Assembly (NCBI GenBank): GCA_964030475.1
Contig: CAXIPT010000007.1
Coordinates: forward strand, 3,595,066 to 3,659,065
Source: Tethya wilhelma
Taxonomy: Eukaryota; Porifera; Demospongiae; Tethyida; Tethyidae
Length of the DNA stretch: 64,000 nt
Reading direction: 5' to 3'
This document shows, piece after piece, positions 36,408 through 49,381 of the stretch; the first letter of the stretch is position 1; each line of letters begins with the position of its first letter. The notes under the pieces are model-generated. The model ran no database searches, was not told where the DNA came from, and worked only from the letters and a program-made list of their open reading frames with translations. Made by a program: the position numbers and the translations under genes.

Positions 36408-37337
36408 AGCGATATCAGATGATTTTTTTGATTACAAAATTACAGCATACCAATATTTTTAAAAAAATCTGTAATCTTTTTGAAACATTCTGGTGCGAAT
36501 CTTACTACCATAGCTTATTCCTACTTCAAGTTATAAATTTTTAAAGGTGACAGTGTTAAATTTTCTTATGTACAATTTTCCAATACAAACTGTGGCACCA
36601 ATTTCAAGTAGTTGATTTAAGCACAACAATGAAACCTTACATAGTTATTTNTCTCTCTCTCTCTCTCTCTCTCTCAGGCTCAGGCTCATCCCTATATCTA
36701 CAGAGTATTGTTGTAAACTATATAACTTTAATTTCACAAAACATAACTATTGGTACAATGTAAGTTATCTGCCACTGCTTAGCTAACTAATTAGTAGGAA
36801 TTTGAACCATTACTAATAATATTATGACAATAAGAATAAGCTATTGTAAAGATCATTGTAACAGTTTGATTTATGACACTATGCATGCATGAGGATAAAT
36901 AGGTATCAAAAATAAGAATGAAGTAGTCATGTGCTGAAGTTGAGACATGCCTCGGCTGTTGAGCGTCACCGTCACCATACTTTTATACAGCACTGCCCAT
37001 TTCTACACTCATTATTTTTTACTACTTGCCTTAATTATAGTGCATATGTATATTAATAAGAATGGCCAAATGTCCCATATACATAATGGTTTTAATTTTA
37101 TGATCATAAAAATCAACTCAAGTTAAGTCTTCAAACTTGCTCATGCAGAGTCAGAGGGTAGCTGTCACTGACATGTAGATCATTGCCAATTGCATGCAAG
37201 GCCAAACTGAAACTTTTTTTTTTTTCATTTTTTATGTAAGAAATTTGAACCAATATGGGCTATTGTACAGATTGTTAGAATCAGAAAGGATACAGTCATG
37301 CAAAAGAATGAGGGATAGCAAAAATAGAAATGAATTA
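36408..37337. other. Intergenic with (CT)n, contig join and MITE arm
   Basis: N 36651 is followed by a (TC)n run. The stretch 36918-37037 (AAGTAGTCATGTGCTGAAGT ... CAGCACTGCCCATTTCTACA ... TTTTTTACTACTT) is one arm of the MITE family described at 28570. No exon is seen. Confidence 0.55.
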
Positions 37338-37564
37338 AAGTCCATCTGGTTTGAGAATGCCGGGAGAAAAAATTGAATAACTTTCTAAATATCCCGGCAC
37401 CGATTTTAAAATTTTAAGTACCATTGGAAAGCACTCATTCTCCCTGTTCTTTGATTGCTTTTCCAGCTTCATACGCCTTACCAATCAAAAGTTAGCTATT
37501 TTGCCCAGTATTGTACGAATCTCATTATTTCACTTCCAGCAGGATTCTCAGACCAGATGGACTT
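37338..37564. mobile_element. 227-bp MITE at a TA site (Tc1/mariner-like)
   Basis: The inverted ends AAGTCCATCTGG...CCAGATGGACTT are flanked by TA on each side (37336-37337 and 37565-37566). It is inserted inside an arm of the 29172-type MITE, since the flanks AAATGAA and TAGTCATGC are contiguous in other copies. A relative in the second GRK gene is at 52333-53339. It has no coding capacity. Confidence 0.75.
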
Positions 37565-37749
37565 TAGTCATGCAGGTACCGAAATTGAGACTTTCTTAAC
37601 TTTTTACAGCACTGGCCATTCCAGACCTGTACTCATAATTTTACGAAATTTTACTACTTAATAAGCACTATAGCTCCCACTAAATAGAATTAATAATGCA
37701 GTATTAAACTCTGACTCAACACACAATCATAAATATTATTATCATGCAG

Positions 37750-38356
37750 AACCAAGTTAATTAAAGACATAGAACCATCAGAGCCACCATCTCAAACCGC
37801 ATCTGATTCTATTCTGGAAATTACTGCACAGACTCTGGCTATAAAGACAAATACTGTTACAGTACCTAAAGTTAAAGCGTTTACGTCCACTCATCAAAAA
37901 TTAAATAATATTCCAACAACAAGGAGTGTGATAATATGCTCAAATGAATCCCTTTCAAATGAAAAGTACAAGTTGTTATTGAAAGCAAAGAGTGATAAAC
38001 AACAGCAAAACGATTTCATAGCATCACACAGCATTGATTCAAATACCAGTTTAAATGAGAAAAGCAAGGTAACTGGTGCAAACTATAGTATTATAATAAT
38101 AGTTTGGAAAAAGAATTATTATAATACAAATTCTTTCTTGTTACAACGTTTTTTATCACAAAATTAATGTATTGCTTGCATGCACATTCAATCATTATAG
38201 TTTCAACAAGCTCAAGTAGTGAAGTTCTGCTCTAAATACCATCTAAATGAAGCCCAACTTATCTTACCCAGAAATGGCTCGACATCTCAAGATGTACTCT
38301 TCCGTCATCTGTTACTGAATGACCAGGCAAAGACCTTATTCTGCTTTGTACCAAAG
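37750..38356 (+). CDS. Two internal exons of an unrecognised gene
   Basis: Exon 37750-38068 follows ATCATGCAG and ends AGCAAG|GTAACT. Exon 38201-38356 follows ATTATAG and ends CCAAAG|GTATAC. The frame is open through both (106 and 52 codons) and the shared junction is phase 0. The first part is Ser/Thr/Asn/Lys rich; the second reads FCSKYHLNEAQLILPRNGST, then LLLNDQAKTLFCFVPK. I find no start exon upstream; the sequence continues into the duplicated block at 38586, which may have disrupted the gene. Function unknown; it could also derive from a mobile element. Confidence 0.5.
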
Positions 38357-38585
38357 GTATACAATGATTGATAGGGGACACATGAGGATTCAAAAGGTCT
38401 AAGTATATAATTCTATCTCAAACCTAAAGGAACCCTCCCAATGCCTGTTTAGTCAAATTAATGTCAGACGGTCTATAGAGTTAATTGACAATAGGCCGAG
38501 CCACTCAGGTGCCTAGCCTTGAGAATCAGGACCATGCACATGCAAGTGTACATTACATGTACACTTAGATTATTATTAATAAACT

Positions 38586-39419
38586 GCTCTGTTGTATATT
38601 ATAAAGATGATCTGGCTAATGTTAACACTATATTTATATTTATAAACTATATAGCATAATATAGCTATATTATTCTGCTTACGTTTGTAAGCTAAGGTCA
38701 TCAGGGTGTTTGGTTTTGATAGCCGACACGTCCACTATACTCAACCCCAGCGCCTCAGCTACACGTCCTTCCCATTGGTCTATACAGTCAGCTATGGCAC
38801 CCAGGTGAGTGGGAACACCATCGTGTTCAAAGTCAAGTTGTCTGTCTAGCTTCCATCGGTTCTTTTCAGGAACCTGCTCAGAGTAAGAGTCAAAACTACA
38901 CACTATCACTGCCATTTTTGTCTCGGCAACAATCGTTACCACCCGGATGCTAATTTTTATCTGACGCACCCTTTTGGGACTTAGAAATTTTTTGCACGGT
39001 AATTCCTAGGAAAAGGTCGTCACAGTAAAATACGTTTTAGAGCTTGAATTTTGACTCTTCCAGTGTTCGCAGTGTACTGTCCACCTGCAGATGTAAATCA
39101 TAGAGAATCTGAGATAACTATAGACAGCTACAGATCCAGGCTGCTCAACTCATGCAGTGCATCTTATTAGGCTAGACTAGCTAGCTGTTAGTGTAGTAGC
39201 AAGTGTAGGCCTAGTACAGTTTGACAGAGGTATAGTAGTAGCTTGCATGCAAGCTTGACTATCACCGCTATAAATTATATTAGCTATAGCTAACAAAGAC
39301 TGCCTTTGAAAGCAAATACAATAAACTCATAAAGTAATATTGCAACAGTCAGAACTTGATCGATCATGGGCCTCTCAGTGCAGAAGTTCGATATCCACAG
39401 ACACTGCTGATCTCTCAGT
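38586..39419 (-). pseudogene. Orphan copy of the Death/ankyrin first exon and 5' flank
   Basis: It carries the same ATG (38915) and the same donor as the exon at 35671-35903, encoding the first part of the Death domain. No second exon lies on its 3' side: the sequence to the left is unrelated. Unless it splices to something distant it is a non-functional fragment. Confidence 0.75.
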
Positions 39420-39895
39420 TTTGAGCCACTATCGATATCTCAAGCGAGCCGGCTTTGACTTAAAGTTAAACTTCACAACTTTGTAGTGCTGAGTGACTAG
39501 CAAGTATGCCACATTCAATTGCAAGCATTGAATCACTGTATTCAGCTATAGACTCATTATGTATAGAAAATTAAAGCCGAGGCACACACGAAACTGACAC
39601 AGTATTAAAAGCAATGCTAATGGGAACCGCTCAAAGTCACAGGCTGAGAGTATAGCTAGCTAGCTAGTCTAGCTAGGATGCACTGCATGCATGAGTGGAG
39701 CAGGATCAGATTCTGTAGCCGCCGGTCTCTCTCTTTATTTTTATATCAGCAGATGGACAGTACTGTACGTACCATGACAGTACACTCACTGCAAACACTA
39801 TTTTATTGTGACGACCTTTTCCTAAGAATTCTACCCCAAAAAATTTCTAAGTCCCAAAAGGGTGCGTCAGATAAAAATTAGCCACCCGGATGGAT
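38945..39895. mobile_element. Foldback element, ~950 bp
   Basis: The left arm (CTAATTTTTATCTGACGCAC, CCTTTTGGGACTTAGAAATT, AGGAAAAGGTCGTCAC, later ACTCATGCAGTGCATC and GCTAGACTAGCTAGCT) pairs with the reverse complement of about 39640-39890. Total paired length is over 200 bp with gaps. The Death/ankyrin start codon lies just outside the left arm in both copies; the 35.9-kb copy has lost the right arm. Confidence 0.7.
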
Positions 39896-39919
39896 GTAAA
39901 ATAGCCCTGCCCTTTTACT

Positions 39920-40136
39920 CGTTTAGCCATTTTAGCGCATGCGCAGTAGATCGAAGACAGTAAATTCGAACTGTCACTTTTGTTTCTTTACTAGCTTCCA
40001 TCCCTTATAATTTGTCTGCTGAATATTTGTTCACAGGTTTGTCAGTAGCAATAATAATATCAGTATTGTATGCTTAGTTGACTATACCGGATATAAGCTC
40101 CACTAAAACTAATTACTAAAAATGAAAATGGATCCA
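39920..40136 (+). promoter_or_regulatory. NRF-1-like palindrome and possible tiny first exon
   Basis: GCGCATGCGCA (39935-39945) resembles the site at 5725. It is followed by an ATG (40122) with five codons (MKMDP) and a strong donor (40137, GTAAGT). This could start a plus-strand transcript running antisense to the GRK gene. No second exon was found, so the call is tentative. Confidence 0.25.
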
Positions 40137-40412
40137 GTAAGTACACATATATCAACTAGCTGGCCCCCATTTCCTATGTACTTTACTATATATTACACAT
40201 GATTCAGTTCATGGAGTCAGTAAAACACTCTCACTGATCCATGATATATGGATGCATGCAACAGTGAGCACACAAACGCACCACATGTTAGCACATAATG
40301 CACACAAACAGATTATTCTATTACTATAAAAGCATGTAGACAGAACTTCAAAAGACGAGTTACACACACAATATTGCATGGTTTAAAAAGTATAGTGCAT
40401 GTATTAATAATG

Positions 40413-43400
40413 TTATTTTGAGTTAATCACAGTTGGTAAGCTGACAGTCTGAGTGATTGGTCTTCTCCTTTGAGCAGATGGATTGACAGCAACAACAGAG
40501 GAACTGTCTCTCAACTTCTTTGGACCAGAGTCGAGCATCGTTTCAGACTTGTGAACTATCATCTTCATGTGGTCCAACCATAAGTCATGTTCGAGCTTGG
40601 ACTGCAAAAGAAACCACAATATTTTTAAACATGGAACAGGAGGAAGAGAGCTTGTGAATAACGTAAGACACAGAGAATCTTATGCTTGAAATTCAAGTGA
40701 ATTAATTTTCATGTACAAAGCTCTCTCTTTCTACAGAATATTTCATTTTCCTGTTATTGCATGACTCCTTTAATTAACACAAAGTTAAAATTTAATGCTA
40801 TTTTCACTTTATGTACAATGATAACCTTCTAAACATCCAACCGATTTCAATTTAATTCCTTTTCTAGTTTGATGGGTTATTATTATTTGCAAATAGATTT
40901 ATGGAAAGAAGCTAAAATTTTAAGGCTAGTTTACTGAATAATCCATGTAAAGTGTTAAACTCACTTCAAATCGAATGAAAACTTCTTTTTTATTTCCAAT
41001 CTGTTGCATTCGGATGGCCTTTGAACCCTTAACATCTTTCTCCTCCACTAATACGGATGTATCAAACGGCATCACTTGTACCTTGTGTGAGTGAGACACA
41101 GCAACCTAAGGCAGGAGGGTCCAGAGGCATGAAATATATAAAACTAGGATACTGAACAAAATAATTTTAGAGTGGATGTCACTTTCTATTTAAAACATAA
41201 TGCAATTCAAGTGAGAAGCCTATAGTAAACATACCTGGTAGTTGTCAGACCATTCCAATCTGTTGGGATAGAGCATGAAGTATTTCTTCTCCCATTTTGA
41301 GAATACTCCTACCGAGTTCATTTTGTTCCCATAGCCTTCAAGAACGGCATCGTTTGAATAGTTAGGACTGTATGCTGCATGCATAATAATAATAATAATA
41401 ATAATAATCATTAAAATTTAATGTGAAAACAAGGGATAGAAGAGATCAACCTTGTAAGTATGCACAATAATAAATAATCATGTATGAACTGGATGAAATG
41501 ATTATTGTACTCACGGTTTGAACTCTTTCTTGACTTCTTTTCTTTCTCTTCTCGTTTGTCAGCTTCTGCATTCACTCCATCAAAAATCCCTCCTGTAGTT
41601 GACAATAATTATACAAACTACCATTAAGGCATACAAATGTCACCATAGCCATGCATATAGATTCTAGGTCAGACTATTGATGGTATATAACATCGATAGA
41701 TGAATGACTGATAAGTGTTTCAACAATGAAGCAAAACTTCGTGCAAAATTGCTTGCCCAAGATGGACCTAATCATTGACTATTATTGTTGCATTTCTTAA
41801 GGTTACGGGCAACAGTTGGCTCATGAATATGCTAATCAGTACGTGCTAGTTATTTTAGATGCGGAAGAAGACAGTTAATTTCATCCGCCAAATTGTGCAG
41901 AGCTAGCAAAAATTCTAACCGTATATTGATGATTAGCGAACTGTAGAGTCCCAAGTAAAGGGCCAGACGAAGAGTTTTTCTGAAAATGAGCGACTGAAAC
42001 GTCGTAGCTGCTCGTCGTTGTCTCCTGGCAGCTGCCTGGGACGCTTTGCTGAACGCTTTTTAGCTTTCTAAAACGCTCGCTGTTTGATGTACAAAAAAAG
42101 TCTCGACATCTGACCCTCGAGAACGAAGGCAAGTTTTTGTTGCTACAGTGTTTTGGATATAGCTGCTTATTTTCTAAGAAAGAAATGGCGGATAGAATTT
42201 ACTCTAGCGAAAATTCTTGGTAGTATGTACTAGGTTGGCTGTGAAGTCCGAGTAGTTGGTGATCCAGGAACAAACAGTTGATTACTAAGCTGTTTAAGAC
42301 GCAAAAGTCCCACATTCCAGTTCTGGTGTTAGATACGGGCAGATTTTCTAGCTCATCATTGCTCATGAATTATTCATATCCACACTGTGACCCCTAACCT
42401 TAATATTAATTTTATTATGTTTGATATAGACTAAGCTACAGCACCATTATTGTTGCCCTAGCTGTGAGCCCATCACATGTAGTGGATCAAGTACTTTATG
42501 TAAATAGAAACACTTGTCTAAGAGGTAAAGATATGCCCAACAAACAAAAAGGCCTCACCCATCATCTCAGCCTGCCAGTGGTCAGAGACGAGGATGTTGA
42601 ATCTTCTGTAGATCTTCTGGTCACTGTCAACAAGCTACAAGAGAAGAAATAAGGTAGGTATAGTATCAATCAATCACAAGCTAATGACAAAAAGACACTG
42701 TACATGTATTTCAATATTTTGTCATACCTTAATGCCTCTTGTGTCATCATCATCAAAGTTACCAATTTCATAAGTGTCAGCAGCATTTACCTCACCTCTG
42801 GGAGGAACTAGAGGTGGACTCAGCTGTGAGTGATAATGTATATGCATTATAAATACATTTTTATTTTAATCGACGCAGAGCCTTACTTTTTTCTCAAAAA
42901 CATCATCAAAGTTGATTGTTCTAAAGAATGCAAGCTCTTTAACCTCATCAGATCTAGAGTAGGTAAAGGTTGCCACATTGATAACTCAACAACCCTCATT
43001 TTTCCATTCAGTCATCCCTTACCCTCTTCCCCTACAGCCCAGTCTGGCCCCTGGATCCTTCACTAGCAGCCCTCCCAATAGCTCCTTCATCTCCGGACTC
43101 ATCTCAGGTGCAAAGGTCACCTCTTTCTCCAAGGTCATCTTATCAATTTCATCTTTCTTTGAATGGTGAGATCGAAATGGACCAGAGCTATTACAGTAAA
43201 ATATTGTGTGGGTAATATTGGCCACAAAACTTTTATTATATACATCCCATACCCTGTAAGCAGCTTGTAGAGAACACATCCCAAGGAGAACCAGTCAGCA
43301 GTGAACGTGTACTGTACACCTTTCTTAATCACTTCAGGAGCCATGTAACCATGGGTACCACTAAAATCAAAATTATAAGAGAAACACATAGTTTAAAGTA

Positions 43401-43881
43401 TTATACACAAATTATACCCTTGATAATTATTGTGATATGGTCTCCACTTACACACAAGAGGATGGATGGTGGTCCTTGAACTCACATGCCAGTCCCAGGT
43501 CAGACAATCTAACATGACCTTGTTCATCAAGAAGAATGTTGGAAGGCTATTGTGGATTGGATTACAAAATGATAGTACTTTAATTCGAATCTGTTAGGCA
43601 AATAATACGTCATTTTACTCTACCTTGAGGTCTCTGTAGACAATGAACTGAGAGTGGAGGTGTTCCAGTGCCAAGACAAGCTCAGCTGCATAGAACCTCA
43701 CCTATCATACATTGCAAATGTGTGCATGTAGCATAATAATAATTCTGAGTAAATATGACCCAGTTATCTACTAGCCAGCAACCTCATCACTGACTGCATG
43801 TACACTCAAGTAATATTATAGGCTTCATACTATAAATCCCCACAAGTACATGTCATTCAATGTTTAAAGAGAATATTAATT

Positions 43882-43931
<50 letters not shown>

Positions 43932-44000
43932 NNNNNNNNNNNNNNNNNNNNNNNNNNNNNNNNNNNNNNNNNNNNNNNNNNNNNNNNNNNNNNNNNNNNN

Positions 44001-44040
<40 letters not shown>

Positions 44041-47000
44041 CAATCAGCTAGTCTATGCAACAAGTAACTTGAGTAACAAGAAAATAATGAAAGCCATACA
44101 TACAGATAAACAACAGAGCACACAAACAATATCCAAGCTACATACCTCATCCTCAGAGAAGACCCCATGTTGAGTGAGGTGGTAGTGCAAGTCCCCTCCG
44201 TTCATCAAGTCCAAAATGAAGGCTAGTTTGTCATTAGTTTGGAAGGCATAGTACAAGTTCACTACAAAAGGACTGTCCACTTTAGCCAACATGTTCCTTT
44301 CATTCAATGCGAGGGCCTCACCGCCTTTCATCTTGATACGCTTCTTGTCCAACAGCTTCATCGCAAACCTAACAAGCGAACAACGTTGATCACTTAGAGA
44401 GTAAGTACTGTAAACAAACACTTAGGCAACCAACACATGTTTTCAAAATATGTAGAGCTTCATTAACCAGCATGTCATAGTGTGTCATACACTATCCACC
44501 AAGCAAAAAAGGATGTTTACAATTACAGAATCCATGTGGAGCTACTGAGTTTTGTAGTCTGAAGGAAGTGACAATACACCATGCATGCACATGAATATTT
44601 TTGGTATAATTGTATTCAATACAGTGGATGGCTGAAGCATCTCTCCTTGCTCCTTAGCAACAGGAGTCTTAATAAGGAGGTGCTTGGTCAATAGGACCAG
44701 GATGTGTGCATTCAGTAGTTGACCAGTACATGAAGCAATTGAGTTGTTTGGAGCTACAAATTTGGTACAAACCACTTGAACTCAATTTAAAGAAAGGAAA
44801 ACCTTTGAGTATTTGTAGCCCAACAATAAACATGGGGTGATTTCAGAACTGAAAAGCACATGAATGTTTAGTGCTTATCTAATGGAGTACAACTGACAAT
44901 AATGCTTTTCCTTCAAAAAAGAATTTACAAGATATTTTTCTTGCATTTGAAGAATCTTCGCAGTTAGTGCATCTTTGGACAACTCCCAACATTTCAAATG
45001 TTTAGAATTAGTTACTAGGCAACTAATGCACACACACAATGTAATAGTTGTACTGCAAGCTCACATTTTGCCCGAGTCATCCTTCCTACATCCGTAGACC
45101 TCTCCAAACCCTCCTCTCCCAATAATTCTGTGAATACTGAAGTCATTGATAGTGATTTGCTGAGGAGTGATCAGCTCCATGTACTTCCACTGACAGAACC
45201 TCACATAGTGATCACTGTGGGAATAGGGAGTGTGTGAAGGTAGCTAATTTGTGAGTATGTATGTGTACATTTCAAAGATTCATTTAAGCAGCACTATGCC
45301 AACATGCCTGTTCTTCACAATGATAGGCCACAACACACTCACCTTATCACAAATCCATGCCAGTACTCCTCATGAAGCTTCTGGTAGAGATGAGCTTTGA
45401 TCCTACCAAACACATGAGGTGAGGGAGTGTCAGTGCTCAAGTTGTGAGATAACTCATCCGTGATCGCTTTAGGGAACACCTATAATAATAATACATGAGC
45501 CAAAATCACAACAAGAAACAATAGTCTGACACAAGCCAACAAACAAGAGATGTTTGATGGTTTTGTATGCATTAATTGTGTGCATGTTGGTAGAGTGGTT
45601 ATGCTAATCAACGAATTGAAAGGCATGCTGGTATGTGGCAGCCAGTGGTTGTTCAGTTGCAATAGGCACCAATAATACATACCACACACTTTACAGACAC
45701 AAGAGAGCCCCTTCTATTAGAACCAGATAATTACATGAAACACGTATGCTACAACTGGTATTGTATATAGAAGCATAACAATTATTATGAAAATGCATGC
45801 AGAGTCTCTTCCGTTATGTGTACATGTTGTTGAAGTAATTGAGTCGAACACCAAACTGTACATAGCTTTACTGGTGGTCATTAAAAGCCAATAGGTGCAC
45901 CACATAACACTGTAATTACCAGAGCCACCCCCTTTAATCAGAACTAGGCTATTAGTTGCCATAAGTTAGACAAAACAAATGTAGGAAAAAATGGGCCCAC
46001 AATTAGTTCTACAGTTGGTTGACCTGACTACCTTATTCACAACAGTTGTGTCACCTTGACAGAATGGCACCACCCAACAAATTTGATTACCAATGAATGA
46101 CTCCTAACAAAAATAGTATTCATTAACCACATTGTGGTTTATCAAGCACAATGGATAATGATGATTGTAAATTTAAAGAATGTACACGATACTTGCTTCA
46201 TTGGTCAGCTAAAAGCGGGTGGTTTCTTGAAACATAATGGGTTATACAGAAAAGTTCTCTCCCAAAAGGGTGCATTCATGCTATAGTTTGTTAGTTTATA
46301 TAGTTATATAGTTAGTTAACAGACAACTAGACATGGAATATATACCTATCCACTGACATGTTAAAGCTCAGCAACATGTCTGCACACAGTCTGTGTGGTT
46401 ATTTCTTACATAAACAGTTCAGCCATCTGTCTTGACATCAAAGGTGGCTAAGTCTAGACAACATTTGTAGCGCCGCATAACAACAGCTAGTAGCCTATAG
46501 GGTTCATTAGCTTCAAGCAGCCATTACTATCCCCAGAACAAGCTTCAGTATAGCAACCTACAAAGGCCAGTTATGCAGGAGTCTGCTAGACAATGTACTT
46601 ATAACACCCCATAAAAATACTGCAGGAGGTCAAGGTGTGATCTACAAGGAGCCATTGAACACTGACATCAAAGAGAGATTGAACAACACACAATACAACA
46701 GGTGTAAATTAAACACAATAGCTAAGTTTGGTACAATCATCACTATAAGTTTCAAGGAGCAATTGCATGCAAGATACATGCTTGGAATGTACACTGGGAG
46801 CCCTTTAGACAGCTTGTCAACTAACACTCTACTATTTAGTAACTCTGATCAAAGGATTCAACATTGATCAACTAATAATAATAATTTGAAATTAATACGA
46901 GACTAGTACTCATGGCTACAAGGCATTTGAGCCATTCATGATATTTAAGTGTGCAATTCAGTCCAGTATGTGGAATTACTCTGACAGGAAATATGGATGC

Positions 47001-47976
47001 ATACCTTGTGTAAACCCAGCTCTCTCCTACACAAACCTAATCACAACCATGCATGCACTCACCTCTCTCTCGTCTGTGCTCATGGCCAACAGCTGGGCAT
47101 AGACAAACTTGTCGTAGATTCCTTTGGCTGTCTTCCTTCGAAGCTCTACAGATGCTATTCTTTCGTATGTTGTAATCTACAGAGAGAGAGAATGGAATTT
47201 CAAAGATACACCGAATGAAATGCTGAACCTATCACAGGTCAGCAGCCCATCCATAATTATAATAGTATAGAATTTAAATTTTAACGGTGTGAATATTATG
47301 CATGTAAGTTAAGGGACAATATTATGCTACAATAAACACATTTAGTAAATACATGCACACAAAACACACATACAGATAAACATCTATTGTTATGAATACA
47401 AACAACAATTATGATACAGTTACACATACTGTAATGCAAGCTAAGAATCGTAATATCAAACTTTGTTTGATCAAAGGTATTTAATTTCACCCCAACATGT
47501 GAAACTTGAACCGGAACTTTAATTAATACACTATAAGCACATTCACACTCTAATCAGTATAGCAGCACATGCCATGCCAAAATATGGACACCAGTAATCT
47601 AGTGATCAGTGGCACACAATACAAATAATCTGTCTGCACAGATTGTTTACAGGAAATATTAGTGAACATATTGCTATAGTGAATGCGTGTACACACAATG
47701 CAATGTGTATGCTTGTGTTACAATGTGTACACCGCTACTTGGAGATGAAAGCACTTCTAATATTTTTTGTTTTGTTTTGTTAAAATTTTTGTGGTATCCA
47801 AAAGCTCAATGCCCACAATCTACACCTACCATATTTGGATGAGGGTCATTAAAAGTGCAACAGTAGTTAGCCTGCAAGTGTAATATTGTGATGTGTGAAA
47901 CATGCAACTTACCGCTTTGAGTCCTCTGTACATGGGGCAAGTGCTGGGGATGAACTTGTCGAGGAAGTGTACTCCT

Positions 47977-48022
<46 letters not shown>

Positions 48023-49381
48023 TGTGCGTGTGTGTATGTGTGTTTTCATTTTAAGCAGCTGAAAGTGTCTACCTGCACAGCTGTGCATGCATTCATATAG
48101 AAAGACATCCAGTGTATAGTTGTGTGCAAACAAGATGTGTTATGATGTTAACATGTGGACACAGTTGGATAATCTACCATTGTAAAAAGTCAAACAAACA
48201 CTCCATTGGGCCTGGCCACTGTTCCCACACTGACTACTGAGCCTCAGTGAATGGCTTAGGTTACAGTTCCAATTAGATAATAAACACATATTGAACAGCA
48301 AGTGAAGCATCACAGTGCCAACCTATGGACAAGTATAGGTAGCTATGATTCAGGCATCACTAAGCATCATGCATCAAAAGTGTTCAGGCTTTGTACCACA
48401 TGCATGCAGACCCTGTATGGCTATGTAGGGCTAGAGAGCTATGTGACTGACACAATGTCATGCATGTGGCTGAAGGTAACTGTGTAAATGCTGTGCATAT
48501 ACCAAACATCCAAGGGTTTAGTTTAATTATGCATGATAATATCCAGTCTGCAACACACACACACACATACAAAAGAACTGAGTCAGTGTACATACATACA
48601 TGTGCCCTACACATGCAATGCAGTACTAACAGTCCCAGGTATATTTAAAAATAGAACCATTTACAAAGTAAAGTGTTTGCCTAGGTGGGACACTAATCTA
48701 CAATACCGGGGCTCTTGTTTATACAGTGTCATATCGTCAATTCTCAGGAGGGATCATCTCCATGGTAATAGGTGGCCCAACCCATCCAGGTGTGGCAAAA
48801 CAGTTGCAGTGAGTATATGTCTCAATTCACACAAGCTATAAAGTCAGACACTGCTGATACATAGTACTGTAGATGCACTGTCATGTTTTCACATGTATGA
48901 CATTAATGACTTGTGTAGAATTAATTATGCGTGTGCATCAGTGAACGTGGGTGTGCATTTGTGACTTACCCATTCTTTGCTGGTAAACAACCTTGAAGTT
49001 GGCTAGTTTGTTGATTTCAAAATACTTGTGCACAATACACTGCACACTGTTCATGTGTGGGGGAAAAGAAGAGTACAAAATACTAATTCATGGTACACCC
49101 ACTAAACCACAACACACGCTACAGCTTGTACAGTGCAGCTATATCAGCAAAGGATCTGGCCATGTGGAAATAAAGACACCAGGCTATTAATACAATGTAA
49201 ACTAACCACATTGACCAACAGTGGAGGTGTTCAAAACCTTTGTGGTTGGTTAAATACGCGCACCACCACCATAATCCACTCACCTTCTGTCAGGAAGAGA
49301 GAATTTTGTTTTACTGGAGCCTTTCGAGCGTTCGATAGCCACCAGATAGGAGACATCCTCTATTACAGCGTCCAGAGCCAT
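40413..49381 (-). CDS. G-protein-coupled receptor kinase, GRK2/3 (beta-ARK) type, 697 aa, 18 exons
   Basis: Exons from the ATG: 49284-49381, 48970-49046, 47913-47974, 47063-47176, 45343-45479, 45065-45214, 44146-44368, 43624-43701, 43452-43546, 43253-43360, 43023-43187, 42887-42953, 42728-42823, 42559-42634, 41515-41592, 41235-41374, 40965-41105, 40413-40601. All phases agree and the total is 2094 bases with the stop. The start ([14 protein letters not shown]) and length match GRK2 (689 aa in human). An RGS-homology region (~50-175, diverged) is followed by an AGC kinase: G195-x-G-x-x-G, K217 (FAMKLLDKK), YRDLK with D311, DLG with D329 (the GRK variant of DFG), [10 protein letters not shown]. 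Next come PRGEVNAAD and a PH domain (~550-650, [16 protein letters not shown]). It phosphorylates activated receptors and is recruited through Gbeta-gamma and the PH domain. Confidence 0.95.
43887..44037. repeat. (CA)n microsatellite with N gap (43932-44000)
   Basis: The gap of 69 N lies inside a CA run in the intron between GRK exons 7 and 8. Other long CA/GT runs in this gene are at 47978-48030 and 48555-48566. Confidence 0.95.

Noticed and set aside
41881..42132. 83-codon minus-strand frame in the GRK intron between 41592 and 42559
   Set aside because: It is in host-gene sense but lacks splice sites that would keep the GRK frame, and the flanking exons already join in phase.
43860..44168. 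Cys-Val and Thr-His repeat frames
   Set aside because: They are translations of CA/GT microsatellites and N runs.
46637..46867. 76-codon plus-strand frame in a GRK intron
   Set aside because: It is antisense, AT-rich, with no domain, and overlaps another random frame on the minus strand.
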